Positions 22,623 through 34,489 of a stretch of DNA of 64,000 nt are shown here, one piece after another. The notes beneath the pieces are model-generated. The model did no database searches. It was not told the origin of the DNA and worked only from the letters and a program-made list of their open reading frames with translations. Positions within the stretch are counted from its first letter, which is position 1. Each line of letters starts with the position of its first letter. The stretch lies in the NCBI GenBank assembly GCA_018398805.1, contig JAGFBZ010000698.1, forward strand, positions 62,001-126,000. Direction: 5' to 3'. The position numbers and the translations under genes were made by a program. The DNA is from Hirundichthys speculiger. Lineage: Eukaryota > Chordata > Actinopteri > Beloniformes > Exocoetidae.

Positions 22623-23268
22623 CCCCCACAGACAAGAGTCGCGTGACTTAGGTAGCCCCGCCCCTTAAGCTCAGGTTTCATCAGAACTTAGAAACTGATC
22701 TGGTTCTCACAGGTCTGACTGTGAGAGAGCTCAAAAAAACCAGACTGCTGAACTAGATCTAAGGAGCCCACGACTCAGCAGCTTCTAGATCTACCTTCAT
22801 CAGAGTCGTGGTGTAGTGCAGGTGTCTCTGGAGGAGTTCTGGAGGAGTTCTGGTCCGTTTGACTTGAATGAACTGGGAAGACTAGCAGCTGTCTTGAATG
22901 TTCCACACTTGTGAATTATCTTTTTTTTTTTTTTTTTACTGTGGAATGCTGAACTTTAGATACTTTAGAAATAGTTTTAGAACCATTTCCAGACTGATGC
23001 GACAGCAACAGCTGCTTCTCTAAGATCACTGCTGATCTCCTTCCCTTTGGGCATTGTGTTAGCACACACACACCTGAATGCTCCAGACCAGCAGGTTTAC
23101 CCACTTTATTTTTCTTTTTGGCTTTATTTTACTGAAACGGATCAGAACAGGATGAAAGTGTTTGGCTCAGTTTCAGACCAGATGGCTTCTAGTCATGTGA
23201 TCCAACAGAAAAGCCCAGAAACACCAGTGTTTGTAAATTAGTAGAACATCTCAGAGCAGTGAGCATAC
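22623..23268. other. intron sequence, no gene
   Basis: Single-copy intron between rgs3 exons 22614 and 23269, with a T run at 22921-22937. Nothing else recognised. Confidence 0.5.
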
Positions 23269-23308
23269 CGATGGTCCTGTCCTTGTCCTGGTAGACCGGC
23301 TCCAGGAG
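23269..23308 (-). CDS. rgs3: rgs3 40-nt exon, LLEPVYQDKDRTI
   Basis: A small exon between ctgttgcag and gtatgc encoding LLEPVYQDKDRTI plus one base. The human protein has SQLLRPVYQEDT after its NYIILAPLNP block, as here. Phases 0 in, 1 out match both neighbours. Confidence 0.88.
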
Positions 23309-23754
23309 CTGCAACAGAACAAAACCAGAACATTTTATGGTTACAGCAGAACTTCACCACTCTCACTGAGCTGATGGTACTGGTGGAGGTTCAGGCCAAA
23401 AGCTCAAACAAGCAGTTGAAGCGGGTTCAGGCTCTGGTTTCCATGAACGTTCTGGAGCTGAAACAGCTGACTGGTGGGCGACATGAGGCTGCAGAATTTA
23501 GGAAGATGCTTCAGAACCTTCTGTAGAACCCTGTGATAGGACCGGTTGATCCGACCAGCTGCCTTTAACCAACGTCAACCCAACACAGGTCCAGGTACCA
23601 CTAACCCCTAACAATAGTGTGAACACTGATGTTCTGGTTCAGATTCTGACCTCTGGTCCTGCCTGACCTCCAGACGAAGATCTTTAAAGGTTTAAATCTG
23701 AACAGAACATAAACACAGCTGCTACCTTTTGTGAGAATACAGCTGCAGAACCAT
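23309..23754. other. intron sequence, no gene
   Basis: Single-copy intron upstream of the 40-nt exon. Nothing recognised. Confidence 0.5.
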
Positions 23755-26270
23755 GGTAACAGGGGGGCCATGCTGGGGGCCTGACAGGAACATGGGGCGA
23801 CGCTAGGGTGCCTGACAGTAACACGGGGCCACACTAAGGCCCTGATAGTAACATGGGGCCTCCCTGGGGGCCTGACTGAAACAGAGGGCCACGCTAAAGG
23901 CCCGACAGGAACAGGGGGCCACAATTGGGGTTTGAGAGGAACGGGGGGGGGTCATGCTGGAGGCCTGACAGGAACAGAGGGCCACACTAGGGGGTTTGAC
24001 AGAAACAAGGGGCCATGCTATGGTCCTGACAGTAACACGTGGCCATGCTAGGGCCCTAATAGAAACATGGGGCCACGCTGGGGTCCTAATAGTAACACGG
24101 GGCCATGCTAGGGCCCTAATAGAAACATGGGGCCACGCTGGGGTCCTAATAGTAACACGGGGCCATGCTAGGGTCCTGACAGTAACACGGGGCCATGCTA
24201 GGGTCCTGACAGTAACACGAGGCCACGCTAGGGGGCCTGACAGCAACACGGGACCACGCTACAGGACCTGACAGTGACAGGGGGCGACGCTATGGCCGTG
24301 ATAGTAACACAGGGCCATGCTAGGGTCCTGACAGTAACATGGGGCCACACTAGGGGGCTTGACAGTAACGTGGGGCCATGCTAGGGGGCCTGACAGTAAC
24401 AAGGGGGCATGCTAGGGGGCCTGACAGGAACAGGGGGGGCACGCTGGGGTTCTGACAGGAACAAGGGGCCACACTGGGGGCCTGACAGTTATAGGGGGCC
24501 ATGCTGGGGCCCTGACAGGAACAGGGGGGACACACTGGGGGTTTAACAGGAACAGGGGGCCACACTGGAGGCCTGACAGTTACAGGGGGCCATGCTGGGG
24601 CCTGACAGGAACAGGGGGGCCATGCTGGGATTCTGACAGGAACAGGGGGCCACACTGGAGGCCTGACAGTTACAGGGGGCCATGCTGGAGGCCTGACAGT
24701 AACAGGGGGCCACGCTGGGAGCCTGACAGGAACTAGAGATGCGCGGATGAACCGCGCACCCGCGGGCGGAGCGGATAATCCGCATATCGGGCGGATGACT
24801 CGTCAAAAAATAATACTTTAATTAAATTCGGGCGGGTTGCGGTTGAAGCACTCAAATAATAATAATAAGAAAAAATATTTTACATATTATTAAAAAGGAT
24901 GGCGGGTCGGTTCGGTTTTGAAAATTGGTGAAAAAACGTTCCTGCAAATGGATAGCGGGCGGATAGAGATTTTAAGAAGCGGTTGCGGGTTAAAATATAC
25001 GTCATCCGCGCATCTCTAACAGGAACACGTGGCCACGCAGGGGGCCTGACTAGAACAGGGAGCCACGCTAGGTGCCTGACTGGAATAGAGGGCCTCGCTG
25101 GGGGCCTGACAGTAACAGGAGGCCATGCTGAGGGCCTGACAAGAACAGAGGGCCACACTGGAGCCCTGACAGGAACAGAGGGCCTCGCTGGGGGCCTGAC
25201 AAGAACAGGGGGCTACGCTGGAGGCCTAACAGTAACAGGAGGCCACGCTGAGGGCCTGACAAGAACAGAGGGCCACACTGGAGCCCTGACAGGAACAGAG
25301 GGCCTCGCTGGGGGCCTGACAAGAACAGAGGGCCACGCTGGAGGCCTGACTGGAACAGGAGGGCCACGCTAGGGTCCTGATAGTAACACGGGGCCTCTCT
25401 GGGGGCCTCACAGGGACACGGGACTACACTAGGAGGCCTGACAGTAACAAGGCCACGCTAGGGGGCCTGACAGGAACACGGGGCCTCGCTGGGGTCCTGA
25501 CAGGAACACTGGGCCACACTGGGGTCCTGGCAGTAACAGGGGGCCACACTTGGGCTCTGACAGGAACACGGGGCCACGCTGGGGGCCTGACTGGAACAGG
25601 AGGGCCACGCTAGGGTCCTGATAGTAACACGGGGCCTCGCTGGGGGCCTCACAGGGACACAGGACTACACTAGGAGGCCTGACAGTAACGGGGCCTCGCT
25701 GGGGTCCTGACAGGAACACTGGGCCACACTGGGGTCCTGACAGGAACAGAGGGCCTCGCTGGGGGCCTGACAAGAACAGAGGGCCACGCTGGAGGCCTGA
25801 CTGGAACAGGAGGGCCACGCTAGGGTCCTGATAGTAACACGGGGCCTCTCTGGGGGCCTCACAGGGACATGGGACTACACTAGGAGGCCTGACAGTAACA
25901 AGGCCACGCTAGGGGGCCTGACAGGAACACGGGGCCTCGCTGGGGTCCTGACAGGAACACTGGGCCACACTGGGGTCCTGGCAGTAACAGGGGGCCACAC
26001 TTGGGCTCTGACAGGAACACGGGGCCACGCTGGGGGCCTGACTGGAACAGGAGGGCCACGCTAGGGTCCTGATAGTAACACTAGGAGGCCTGACAGTAAC
26101 GGGGCCTCGCTGGGGTCCTGACAGGAACACTGGGCCACACTGGGGTCCTGGCAGTAACAGGGGGCCACACCTGGGCTCTGACAGGAACACGGGGCCACGC
26201 TGGGGGCCTGATAGTAACATGGGGCCTCCCTGGGGTCCTGACAGGAACACGGAGCCACGCTAGGGCTCTC
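23755..26270. repeat. minisatellite, ~29-30-bp unit, interrupted by a MITE
   Basis: About 75 degenerate copies of acaggaacacggggccacgc followed by tgggggcctg. Longer segments (for example 25430-25640 and 25905-26115) are repeated almost exactly, showing higher-order duplication. Confidence 0.95.
24731..25018. mobile_element. hAT-type MITE with 8-bp target duplication
   Basis: Terminal inverted repeats tagagatgcgcggatga and tcatccgcgcatctcta enclose about 288 bp with no ORF. The flanks on both sides read acaggaac, an 8-bp duplication as made by hAT transposases, although the host array itself repeats that word. Confidence 0.85.
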
Positions 26271-26285
26271 AGACCCCTAACTCAC

Positions 26286-26531
26286 TTGTTCTCCATGATT
26301 CACAGGTGACAGGATGATGTAGTTGTCTCCATTTGATGATGTCACATGTGTGCCCTTCAGTGTGGTGGTGTGAGACGAGTAAATTTCTTGCTCCTCCTCC
26401 TTCTGGTCTTCCTTCCTGTCCCTCCACAGAGATCCCAGGGTCTCCAGACTGGACCGGACTCCTGACCCCTGACCCCATCTGCGGCTTTGTTTGCTGTGGG
26501 AGGGGTGGGACAGCAATTTGTTGCGAGTTGC
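26286..26531 (-). CDS. rgs3: rgs3 exon, linker with NGDNYIILSPVN
   Basis: A 246-nt, 82-codon exon, acceptor tttctcctag, donor gtgagt, phase 0 on both sides. It encodes a basic Ser-rich stretch (SHPSHSKQSRRWGQGSG), then SSLETLGSLWRDRKEDQKEE, then TLKGTHVTSSNGDNYIILSP. NYII(L)xPxN is shared with mammalian RGS3. Confidence 0.88.
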
Positions 26532-26613
26532 CTAGGAGAAAGAAGGACATGAGAGCCTCTTGTCAGTTGAAAAGGAAAATAAGGATAAAAAGATGTTTAG
26601 GTGCCTAACTCAC

Positions 26614-26710
26614 TGCATTGTGGGTTGGTGCGTGCAGCAAAGCCTCAAATCCTGAGCTGACCTCAGGTAAACCTCTCCACAACACCAGAAAGATCTGAGA
26701 TGGACAGCTC
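26614..26710 (-). CDS. rgs3: rgs3 exon, end of PDZ domain
   Basis: A 97-nt exon, acceptor ttttcttcag, donor gtgagt. It encodes SCPSQIFLVLWRGLPEV, the last PDZ strand (RSCPSEIILLVWR in human), and then a short linker. It enters in phase 2, completing an Arg codon, and leaves in phase 0. Confidence 0.9.
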
Positions 26711-26774
26711 CTGAAGAAAAAAAAATTGTTGATGATCAATGAATGAAAATTGGTGAAATACTAATCCTTGTTCC

Positions 26775-29700
26775 TTGGTATGACAACTGACCCATGTAGG
26801 TTAGTTGGTACAACTAACCTACATGGGTCAATTGTACCAACTAACCTACATGGGATAGTTGGTACAACTGATCCATGTAGGTTAGTTGATAAGACAACTG
26901 ATCCACATAGTTTAGTTGGGAAAACGGATCCATGTAGGTGATTGGTACAACTGATCCACTTGGTAAACTGATCCTTGTAGGTTAGTCGGTACAACTGATC
27001 CACTTAGGTTAGTTGGTACCTAAGTACAACTGATCCATGTAGGTTAGTTGGTACAACAGATCCATGTAGGTTAGTTGGTACAAGTGATCAATGTAGGGGG
27101 GCCTAGGTTACTTGGTATGACAACTGATCCACGTAGGTTAGTTGGTACAAATGATCCACTTAGGTTAGTTGGATCAACAACTGATCCACGTAGGTTAGTT
27201 GGTACAACTGATCCACTTAGATTAGTAGGTAAGACAACTGATCCACTTAGGTTAGTTGGTACAACTGATCCATGAAAGTTAGTTGGTACAACCGATCCAT
27301 GTAGGTTAGTTGATAAGACAACTGATCCACATAGGTTAGTTGGAAAAACGGATCCATGTAGGTGATTGGTACAACTGATCCACTTAGGTTAGTTGGTAAA
27401 CTGATCCCTGTAGGTTAGTCGGTACAACTGATCCACTTAGGTTAGTTTGTACAACTGATCCATGTAGGTATTTTGGTACAACTGGTCCACTTAGGTTAGT
27501 AGGTAAGACAACTGATCAGCTTAGGTTAGTTGTTGCAACTGATCCACTTAGGCTAGTTGGTACAACAACTGATCCACGTAGGTTACTTGGTATGACAACT
27601 GATCCACGTAGGTTAGTTGATACAACTGATCCACATAGGTTAGTTGGTACATCAGCTGATCCACGTAGGTTAGTTGGTACAACAACTGATCCACGTAGGT
27701 TACTTGGTATGACAACTGATCCACGTAGGTTAGTTGGTACAAATGATCCACTTAGGTTAGTTGGTAAAACTGATACGCTTAGGTTAGTTGGTACTACTGA
27801 TCCACTTAGGTTAGTTGGTACGACAACTGATCCACGTAGGTTAGTTGATACAACTGATCCACATAGTTTAGTTGGTACATCAGCTGATCCATGTATGTTA
27901 GTTGATATAACTGATCCACTTAGGATAGTTGGTAACACTGATCCACTTAGGTTAGTTGTTGCAACAGATCCACGTAGGTTAGTTGGTACAACTGATCCAC
28001 TTAAGTTAGTTGGATCAACAACTGATCCACGTGGGTTAGTTGGTACAACTACTGATCCACGTAGGTTAGTTGGTACAAAAACGGATCCACTTAGGTTGTT
28101 GGTATATCTGATTCAAGTAGGTTAGTTGGTACAACTGATCCATGTAGGTTATTTTGTACAACTGATCCATGTAGGTTATTTTGTACAACTGATCCACTTA
28201 AGTTAGTTGTACAACTGATCCACGTAAGTTAGTTGGTACAACTGATCCACTTAGATTAGTCTGTAAGACAACTGATCCACTTAGATTAGTAGGTAAGACA
28301 ACTGATCCACTAAGGTAGATTCGTACAACTGATCCACTGAGGTTAGTTGGTACAACAGCTGATCCACTTAGGTTAGTTGGTACGACAACTGATCCACGTA
28401 GGTTAGTTGGTACAACTGATCCACTTAGGTTAGTTGGTAAAACAACTAATCCATGTAGGTTAGTTGGTATAACCGATCCATGTAGGTTAGTTGGTACGAC
28501 AACTGATCCACTTAGCTTAGTTCATACAACTGATCCACTTAGGTTAGTTGTTGCAACAGATCCACATAGGTAAGTTGGTACAACTGATCCACTTAGGTTA
28601 GTTGGTACAACTGATCCACTTAGGTTAGTTGGATCAACAACTGATCCACGTAGGTTAGTTGGTACAACTGATCCACTTAGATTAGTAGGTAAGACAACTG
28701 ATCCACTGAGGTAGATTCGTACAACTGATCCACTGAGGTTAGTTGGTACAACAGCTGATCCACTTAGGTTAGTTGGTATGACAACTGATCCACGTAGGTT
28801 AGTTGATAAGACAACTGATCCATGTAGGTTAGTTGGTAAAACAACTAATCCATGTAGGTTAGTTGGTACAACCGATCCATGTAAGTTAGTACGACAACTG
28901 ATCAACTTAGCTTAGTTCGTACAACTGATCCACTTAGGTTAGTTGGTACATCTGATTCATGTAGGTTAGTTGGTACAACTGATCCACTTAAGTTAGTTCA
29001 CACAACTGATCCACGTAGGTTAGTTGGTACAACTGATTCATGTAGGTTAGTTGGTACAACTGATCCACTTAAGTTAGTTTGTACAACTCATCCATGTAGG
29101 TTATTTGGTACAACTGATCCACTTAGGTTAGTAGGTAAGACAACTGATCACCTTGGGTTAGTTGGTGCAACTGATCCACTTAGGTTAGTTGGTACAACAA
29201 CTGATCCACGTAGGTTAGTTGGTAAAAAAACTGATTCACTTAGGTTAGTTGGTACAACAACTGATCCACGTAGGTTACTTGGTATGACAACTGATCCACG
29301 TAAGTTAGTTGGTACAACAGATCCACTTAGATTAGTCTGTAAGACAACTGATCCACTTAGATTAGTAGGTAAGACAACTGATCAATGTAGGTTAGTTGGT
29401 ACAACCGATCCACTTATATTAGTCGGTAACACAACTGATCCATTTAGGTTAGTTTGTACAACTGATCCATGTAGGTTAATTGGTACAACTGTTTCATGTA
29501 GTTTATTTGGTTAATATGTTATTATAACACAACTGATCCATATAGGTTAGTTGGTGCAACAGATCCATTTGGTTAGTTGGTACAACTGATCCACTTAGGT
29601 TAGGTTAGTTTGTACAACTGATCCACGTAGGTTAGTTGGTACAACAAATTCATGTAGGTTAGTTGGTACAACTGATCCACTTAGTTTAGTTGGTACATCT

Positions 29701-31930
29701 GATCCATGTAGGTTAGTTGGTACAACTGATCCACTTAGGTTAGTTGGTACAACTGATCCACTTAAGTTAGTTGGATCAACAACTGATCCACGTAGGTTAG
29801 TTGGTACAAAAACTGATCCACTTAGGTTAGTTGGTACAACAACTGATCCACGTAGGTTACTTGGTATGACAACTGATCCACGTAGGTTAGTAGGTAAGAC
29901 AACTGATTCACTTAGGTAGATTCGTACAACTGATCCACTTAGGTTAGTTGGTACAACAGCTGATCCATGTAGGTTAGTTGGTACGACAACTGAGCCACGT
30001 AGGTTAGTTGGTACAACCGATCCATTTAGGTTAGTTGGTACAACTGATTAATGTAGATTAGTTGGTACAACTGATCCGTGTGGGTTAGTTGGTACAACTG
30101 GTCCATGTAGGTTACTTGGTACAACTGATCCACGTAGGTTAGTTGGTACAACTGATCCAATTAGGTTAGTTTGTACAACTGATCCACGTAGGTTAGTTGG
30201 TACAACTAATTCACGTGGGTTAGTTGGTACAACTGATCCACTTAGATTAGTTTGTACAACTGATCCATGTAGGTTAATTGGTACAACTGATTCACTTAGG
30301 TTAGTTGGTGCAACTGATACACATAGGTTAGTTGGTACAACTGATCCACTTAGCTTAGTTGGTACAACTGATCCACTTAGCTTAGTTTGTACAACTGATC
30401 CATGTAGGTTAGTTGGTACAAGTGATCCACTTAGGTTAGTTGGTACAACTGATCCACTTAGGTTAGTTGGATTAACAACTGATCCACGTAGGTTAGTTGG
30501 TACAACAACTGATCCACGTAGGTTACTTGGTACAAAAACGGATCCACTTAGGTTAGTTGGTACAAAAACTGATCCACGTAGGTTACTTGGTATGACAACT
30601 GATCCATGTAGGTTAGTTGGTACAACTTATCCACTTAGATTAGTCTGTAAGACAACTGATCTACTTAGATTAGTAGGTAAGACAACTGATCCACTTAGGT
30701 AGATTCGTACAACTGATCCACTTAGGTTAGTTGGTACAACAGCTGATCCATGTAGGTTAGTTGGTACGACAACTGAGCCACATAGGTTAGTTGGTACAAC
30801 TGATTCACTTAGGTTAGTTGGTACAACCGATCTACTTAGATTAGTAGGTAACACAACTGATCCACTTAGGTTAGTTGGTGCAACAGATCCACGTATGTTA
30901 GTTAGTACAACTGATCCATGTCGATTAGTTGGTACAACTGATCCATGTGGGTTCAGTTGGTACAACTGATCCACGTAGGTTAGTTGGTACAACCGATCTA
31001 CTTAGATTAGTCGGTAACACAAGTGATCCACATAGGTTAGTTGCTGCAACAGATCCATGTAGGTTCGTTTGTACAACTGATCCACGTAGGTTAGTTGGTA
31101 CAACTAATTCATGTGGGTTAGTTGGTACAACTGATCCACTTAGATTAGTTTGTACAACTGATCCATGTAGGTTAATTGATACAACTGATTCATGTAGGTT
31201 ATTTGTTGCAACTGATCCACATAGGTTAGTTGGTACAACTGATCCACTTAGCTTAGTTCGTACAACTGATCCACTTAGCATAGTTTGTACAACTGATCCA
31301 TGTAGGTTAGTTGGTACAACTGATCCACTTAGGTTAGTTGGTACAACTGATCCATGTAGGTTAGTTGGTACAACTGATCCATGTAGATTAGTTGGTACAA
31401 CTGATCCATGTGGGTTAGTTGGTACAACTGATCCACGTAGGTTAGTTGGTACAACTGATCCACTTAGATTAGTTTGTACAACTGATCCATGTAGGTTAAT
31501 TGATACAACTGATTCATGTAGGTTTTTTGTTGCAACTGATCCACATAGGTTAGTTGGTACAACTGATCCACTTAGCTTAGTTTGTACAACTGATCCATGT
31601 AGGTTAGTTGGTACAACTGATCCATGTAGGTTAGTTGGTACAACTGATCCATGTAGATTACTTGGTACAACTGATCTACGTAGGTAAGTTGGTACAAGCG
31701 ATCCACTTAGATTAGTCAGTAACACAACTGATCCACGTAGGTTAGTTGGTACAACTGATTCATGTAGGTTAATTGGTACAACTGATCCACTTAGGTTATT
31801 AGGTGCAACTGATCCATGTAGGTTATTTGGTACAACTGATCCACTTAGGTTAGTAGGTAAGACAACTGATTAACTTAGGTTAGTTGGTGCAACTGATCTA
31901 CGTAGGTTAGTTGGTATGACAATTTATCCA
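26775..31930. repeat. large minisatellite, 27-bp unit, about 5.1 kb
   Basis: Roughly 185 copies of a unit containing taggttagttggtacaactg and atccac, with three-base insertions (aca) and point variants. Twenty-seven is a multiple of three, so long frames of PTNLHGSVV-like (minus) and TDPRRLVGT-like (plus) repeats stay open. It fills the intron between the two rgs3 PDZ exons 26710 and 32078. Confidence 0.97.
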
Positions 31931-32077
31931 TAAGTATGCAATGCATTACTGTACTTGTCTAAACATGATCTATAAATGCAGATATCTTAGTGACCAGCAT
32001 GTGGAGCTCTGTCAGTCACTTTACCAAAGTTGATATGGGAAGGAAAATGAACAGATTCACTGCATTGGCAGAGCTAC

Positions 32078-32183
32078 CTGATGGCATGAGCTACGTCGAC
32101 ACATTTCCAGGTTTCTACAGGAAGTCCATTCAGCTGCAAGACTGAGTCCCCCTGACGGAGTCCAGACTGGTGAGCTGGACCGC
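32078..32183 (-). CDS. rgs3: rgs3 exon, core of PDZ domain
   Basis: A 106-nt exon, acceptor tgttgtag, donor gtagct. It encodes GPAHQSGLRQGDSVLQLNG, then LPVETWKCVDVAHAI. GL..GD.VL.LN is the usual PDZ core, and VE.WKCV is specific to RGS3 (VEHWKCVELAHEIR). Phases 1 in, 2 out. Confidence 0.95.
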
Positions 32184-32324
32184 CTACAACACAAGAGGCC
32201 ACCAATGAAATCAGGCCAAAGAGTCACATGGTGATTTATAAGGGAGGACAGTCTTTCATCTAGAACTGGATTTCTGGAACACCAGGTTCATATTCGGTGG
32301 TCTTTAGACGATCCCTGAACAAAT

Positions 32325-32690
32325 TCACTTAGCTTCACACAAAGTTCAAAACAGTTTCAAACAAGTTCATACCAACTGAAACCAGTTTAAACCTTATTTA
32401 AGCAGTTTCAAACAAGTTCAAAACAAATTCAGACCAGTTCAAACCAGTTTCAAATCAGTCCAAACTAATCCAAACTAGTTCAAAGTAGGACAAATCAGTT
32501 TCCAACAATTTGAAACCAGTTTTGAAACAGTTAAACCCAGTTCAAACCAATTCAAAAGCAGGTTAAACCAGTTTCAAACCAAATTCATGCCAGTTAAAAC
32601 CAACTCAATCCAGTTGTTAAGCAGTTCAAATAAATTTCAAACCAGCTCATATCAGTTTCTAACCAGTTCAAACTAACTTGAAAACTTATT
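32325..32690. repeat. degenerate short tandem repeat (caaaccagttt)
   Basis: Loose repeats of gttcaaaccagtttcaaac with variable length. Confidence 0.85.
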
Positions 32691-32800
32691 TTAAAATGTT
32701 TATAATTTTTTATGTGCAATTTTTATAGTCTGTATTTTTGCAGCACTTCTTTTAAAATGAATAGTGCATTGTGAATAAAATGTATTATTATTATTATTCT
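32691..32800 (+). mobile_element. L2-like 3' tail remnant
   Basis: The stretch ending gtgaataaaatgtattattattatt is the same 3' tail as the L2 copy ending near 54050. Only the tail is present. Confidence 0.5.
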
Positions 32801-33022
32801 TAACCAATCTGGAACCAGTTTAAATCTGGCCTTGAACATTAATTCTCTTTTCTCTTCTTTAACTTCACACAGATCATCAGTTGACAAAAATCATCCATCC
32901 TCGTGTTTCATCCTCTTCCTGGAGAGCTGAGCCAGCTCAACCAGCCTCACCAAACCTCCCAGAACCAAGCCTGATTGACGTTTTCATATGTCAACAGAAT
33001 GTCATGTGATGATGCATCTTAC

Positions 33023-33104
33023 CTGGATCTACTGCCTGGACTCTAACGGGACAGTCGGAGCAGATGGTGAATCCGAAGCCGTCTTTTCCTCGGATGATGC
33101 TGAC
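33023..33104 (-). CDS. rgs3: rgs3 exon, start of PDZ domain with GFGF loop
   Basis: An 82-nt exon, acceptor tgttctgcag, donor gtaaga. It encodes VSIIRGKDGFGFTICSDCPV then RVQAVDP. GFGF is the carboxylate-binding loop of PDZ domains, and CCDSPVRVQAVD is the human match. Entry in phase 0 fits the internal first exon at 44292-44239. In mammals this PDZ domain binds ephrin-B tails (established for PDZ-RGS3). Confidence 0.95.
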
Positions 33105-33837
33105 CTGCAGAACAGAGTAGTTCAGTCAAAGGCAGAACTTCAGAGCCGACCAGAGTCATTTCATCATAGACTCAAAATCAAGTCACATCAGGATCATCAG
33201 TGTTCTCCTCATTCACAGGAAGAAACCTGGTTCTTCCACAGCTCATCCCTGAAAATTGATATCTTCTTTAACCAGGAGCCCCCAGTCAGGTCTCAGGTCT
33301 CAGGTTACTGTTGTGAAGCTGCAGTATCGCTTCCAGCCAGGAGGAGGTGCTGTCTCAGGGCTCAGGTCAGGAATAGAGGCCAGTCTGGGTTCTGGTCTCC
33401 AAGCTGTTTCCATGACTCTGCAAATATCAAACGAGCGACTAAAGGTCGATGAGTCCTGGGACTTTTCTCTGAACAAAGGAAGGTAAATGTCCCTGAGCTC
33501 TGACTGACAGGCTCATATAAGACCCCTGCAGGTTCTGAGGAGACGGGCTCCAGGGAGAAGGTATTTAAAAAGGACTGTGTTTGTGTTTCTCTGCAGGGTC
33601 ACCACTCTTTACAGCAGCTCCACCTCTGCTGCTACATCTGTTCTGATCCTGGTTGGTTCTGGTTGGACTCACCTGGACCTGGAACAGAAGTCTGCTTGGA
33701 CCAGAACACCAGTCTGACACAAGACAACAGGCTCAGCTTTAAAGTTTGTTTTGGAGAGCATTAGATCTGTTTGACAGATGCTCTTCTGGCAACTTCTATG
33801 CTGATGTGTCAGGTGGCAGTTGGAAGAAACTGGGTTC
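33105..33837. other. intron sequence, no gene
   Basis: Single-copy intron upstream of the first PDZ exon. Open plus-strand frames here (32988-33486) lack any recognisable domain and overlap the real minus-strand exon. Confidence 0.5.
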
Positions 33838-33853
33838 AAAATCCAACGAGTTT

Positions 33854-34032
33854 GGGCCGCCCCGGTAGCGCAGCGGTTGGGGCAGGCGGCTCATATACAG
33901 AGGCTACAGTCCTCGTGCGGCTGGTCGCGAGTTCGACTCGCGGCTTATCGACGCTTTGCCGCGTGTCTTCCCTGTTCTCTCTGCTCCCCTTCCTGTCTCT
34001 CTGCACTATCAATAAAGGCCACTAGTGCCAAA
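33854..34032 (+). mobile_element. tRNA-derived SINE with target-site duplication
   Basis: The head contains ggtagcgcagcggttgg (pol III box A-like) and ggtcgcgagttcgactcgc (box B-like), followed by a CT-rich body and an A-rich end. The word aaaatccaacgagttt flanks it on both sides (33838-33853 and 34033-34048), a perfect 16-bp target duplication showing a fairly recent LINE-mediated insertion. Confidence 0.9.
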
Positions 34033-34048
34033 AAAATCCAACGAGTTT

Positions 34049-34489
34049 AATAAAATCCCACATTATGAGTCTTGTCTCATTCAAACTGTTGTCACTTGAC
34101 ACAATTTATGTAAGCAATCAATTAGGAGTGTTTTGTCCTTAGATTTAAAAGAGTCTGGCTGTAGTTGTGCAAATATTGATCCCAGAAAATCCGACGGACA
34201 CAAATGCAGACTTCACCGTTTTTAGATGAGACATAAAGCATCATACTTTAGTCTTTCAAAACTCTTTCAGACGTTTTTAAAATCATTTGATTATTTATCC
34301 ACATTAGTTTGGTTCCTATTAAAAGAGAAACGGTCTAAGCGTACTAAAATGGGTCACTTCAAACCATGAGAGATCATCGCTTGGTTTGTCTCTGTCTCAG
34401 GACAGAGAGAGCAGAGAGAGGTCAAAACAGATTAGCTGTTGTAGGTTCAGGAGTAACTCATTAGTCGGAGAAAGCTGGGGTCACTCCAC
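34049..34489. other. intron sequence, no gene
   Basis: Single-copy AT-rich intron; nothing recognised. Confidence 0.5.

Noticed and set aside
26775..31930. Repetitive PTNLHGSVV / TDPRRLVGT proteins
   Set aside because: Product of the 27-bp period on both strands; located between two exons of one domain of rgs3.
33854..33950. Possible functional tRNA gene
   Set aside because: Box A and B are present, but the cloverleaf is not complete and the unit has a body, a tail and target duplications, so it is a SINE.
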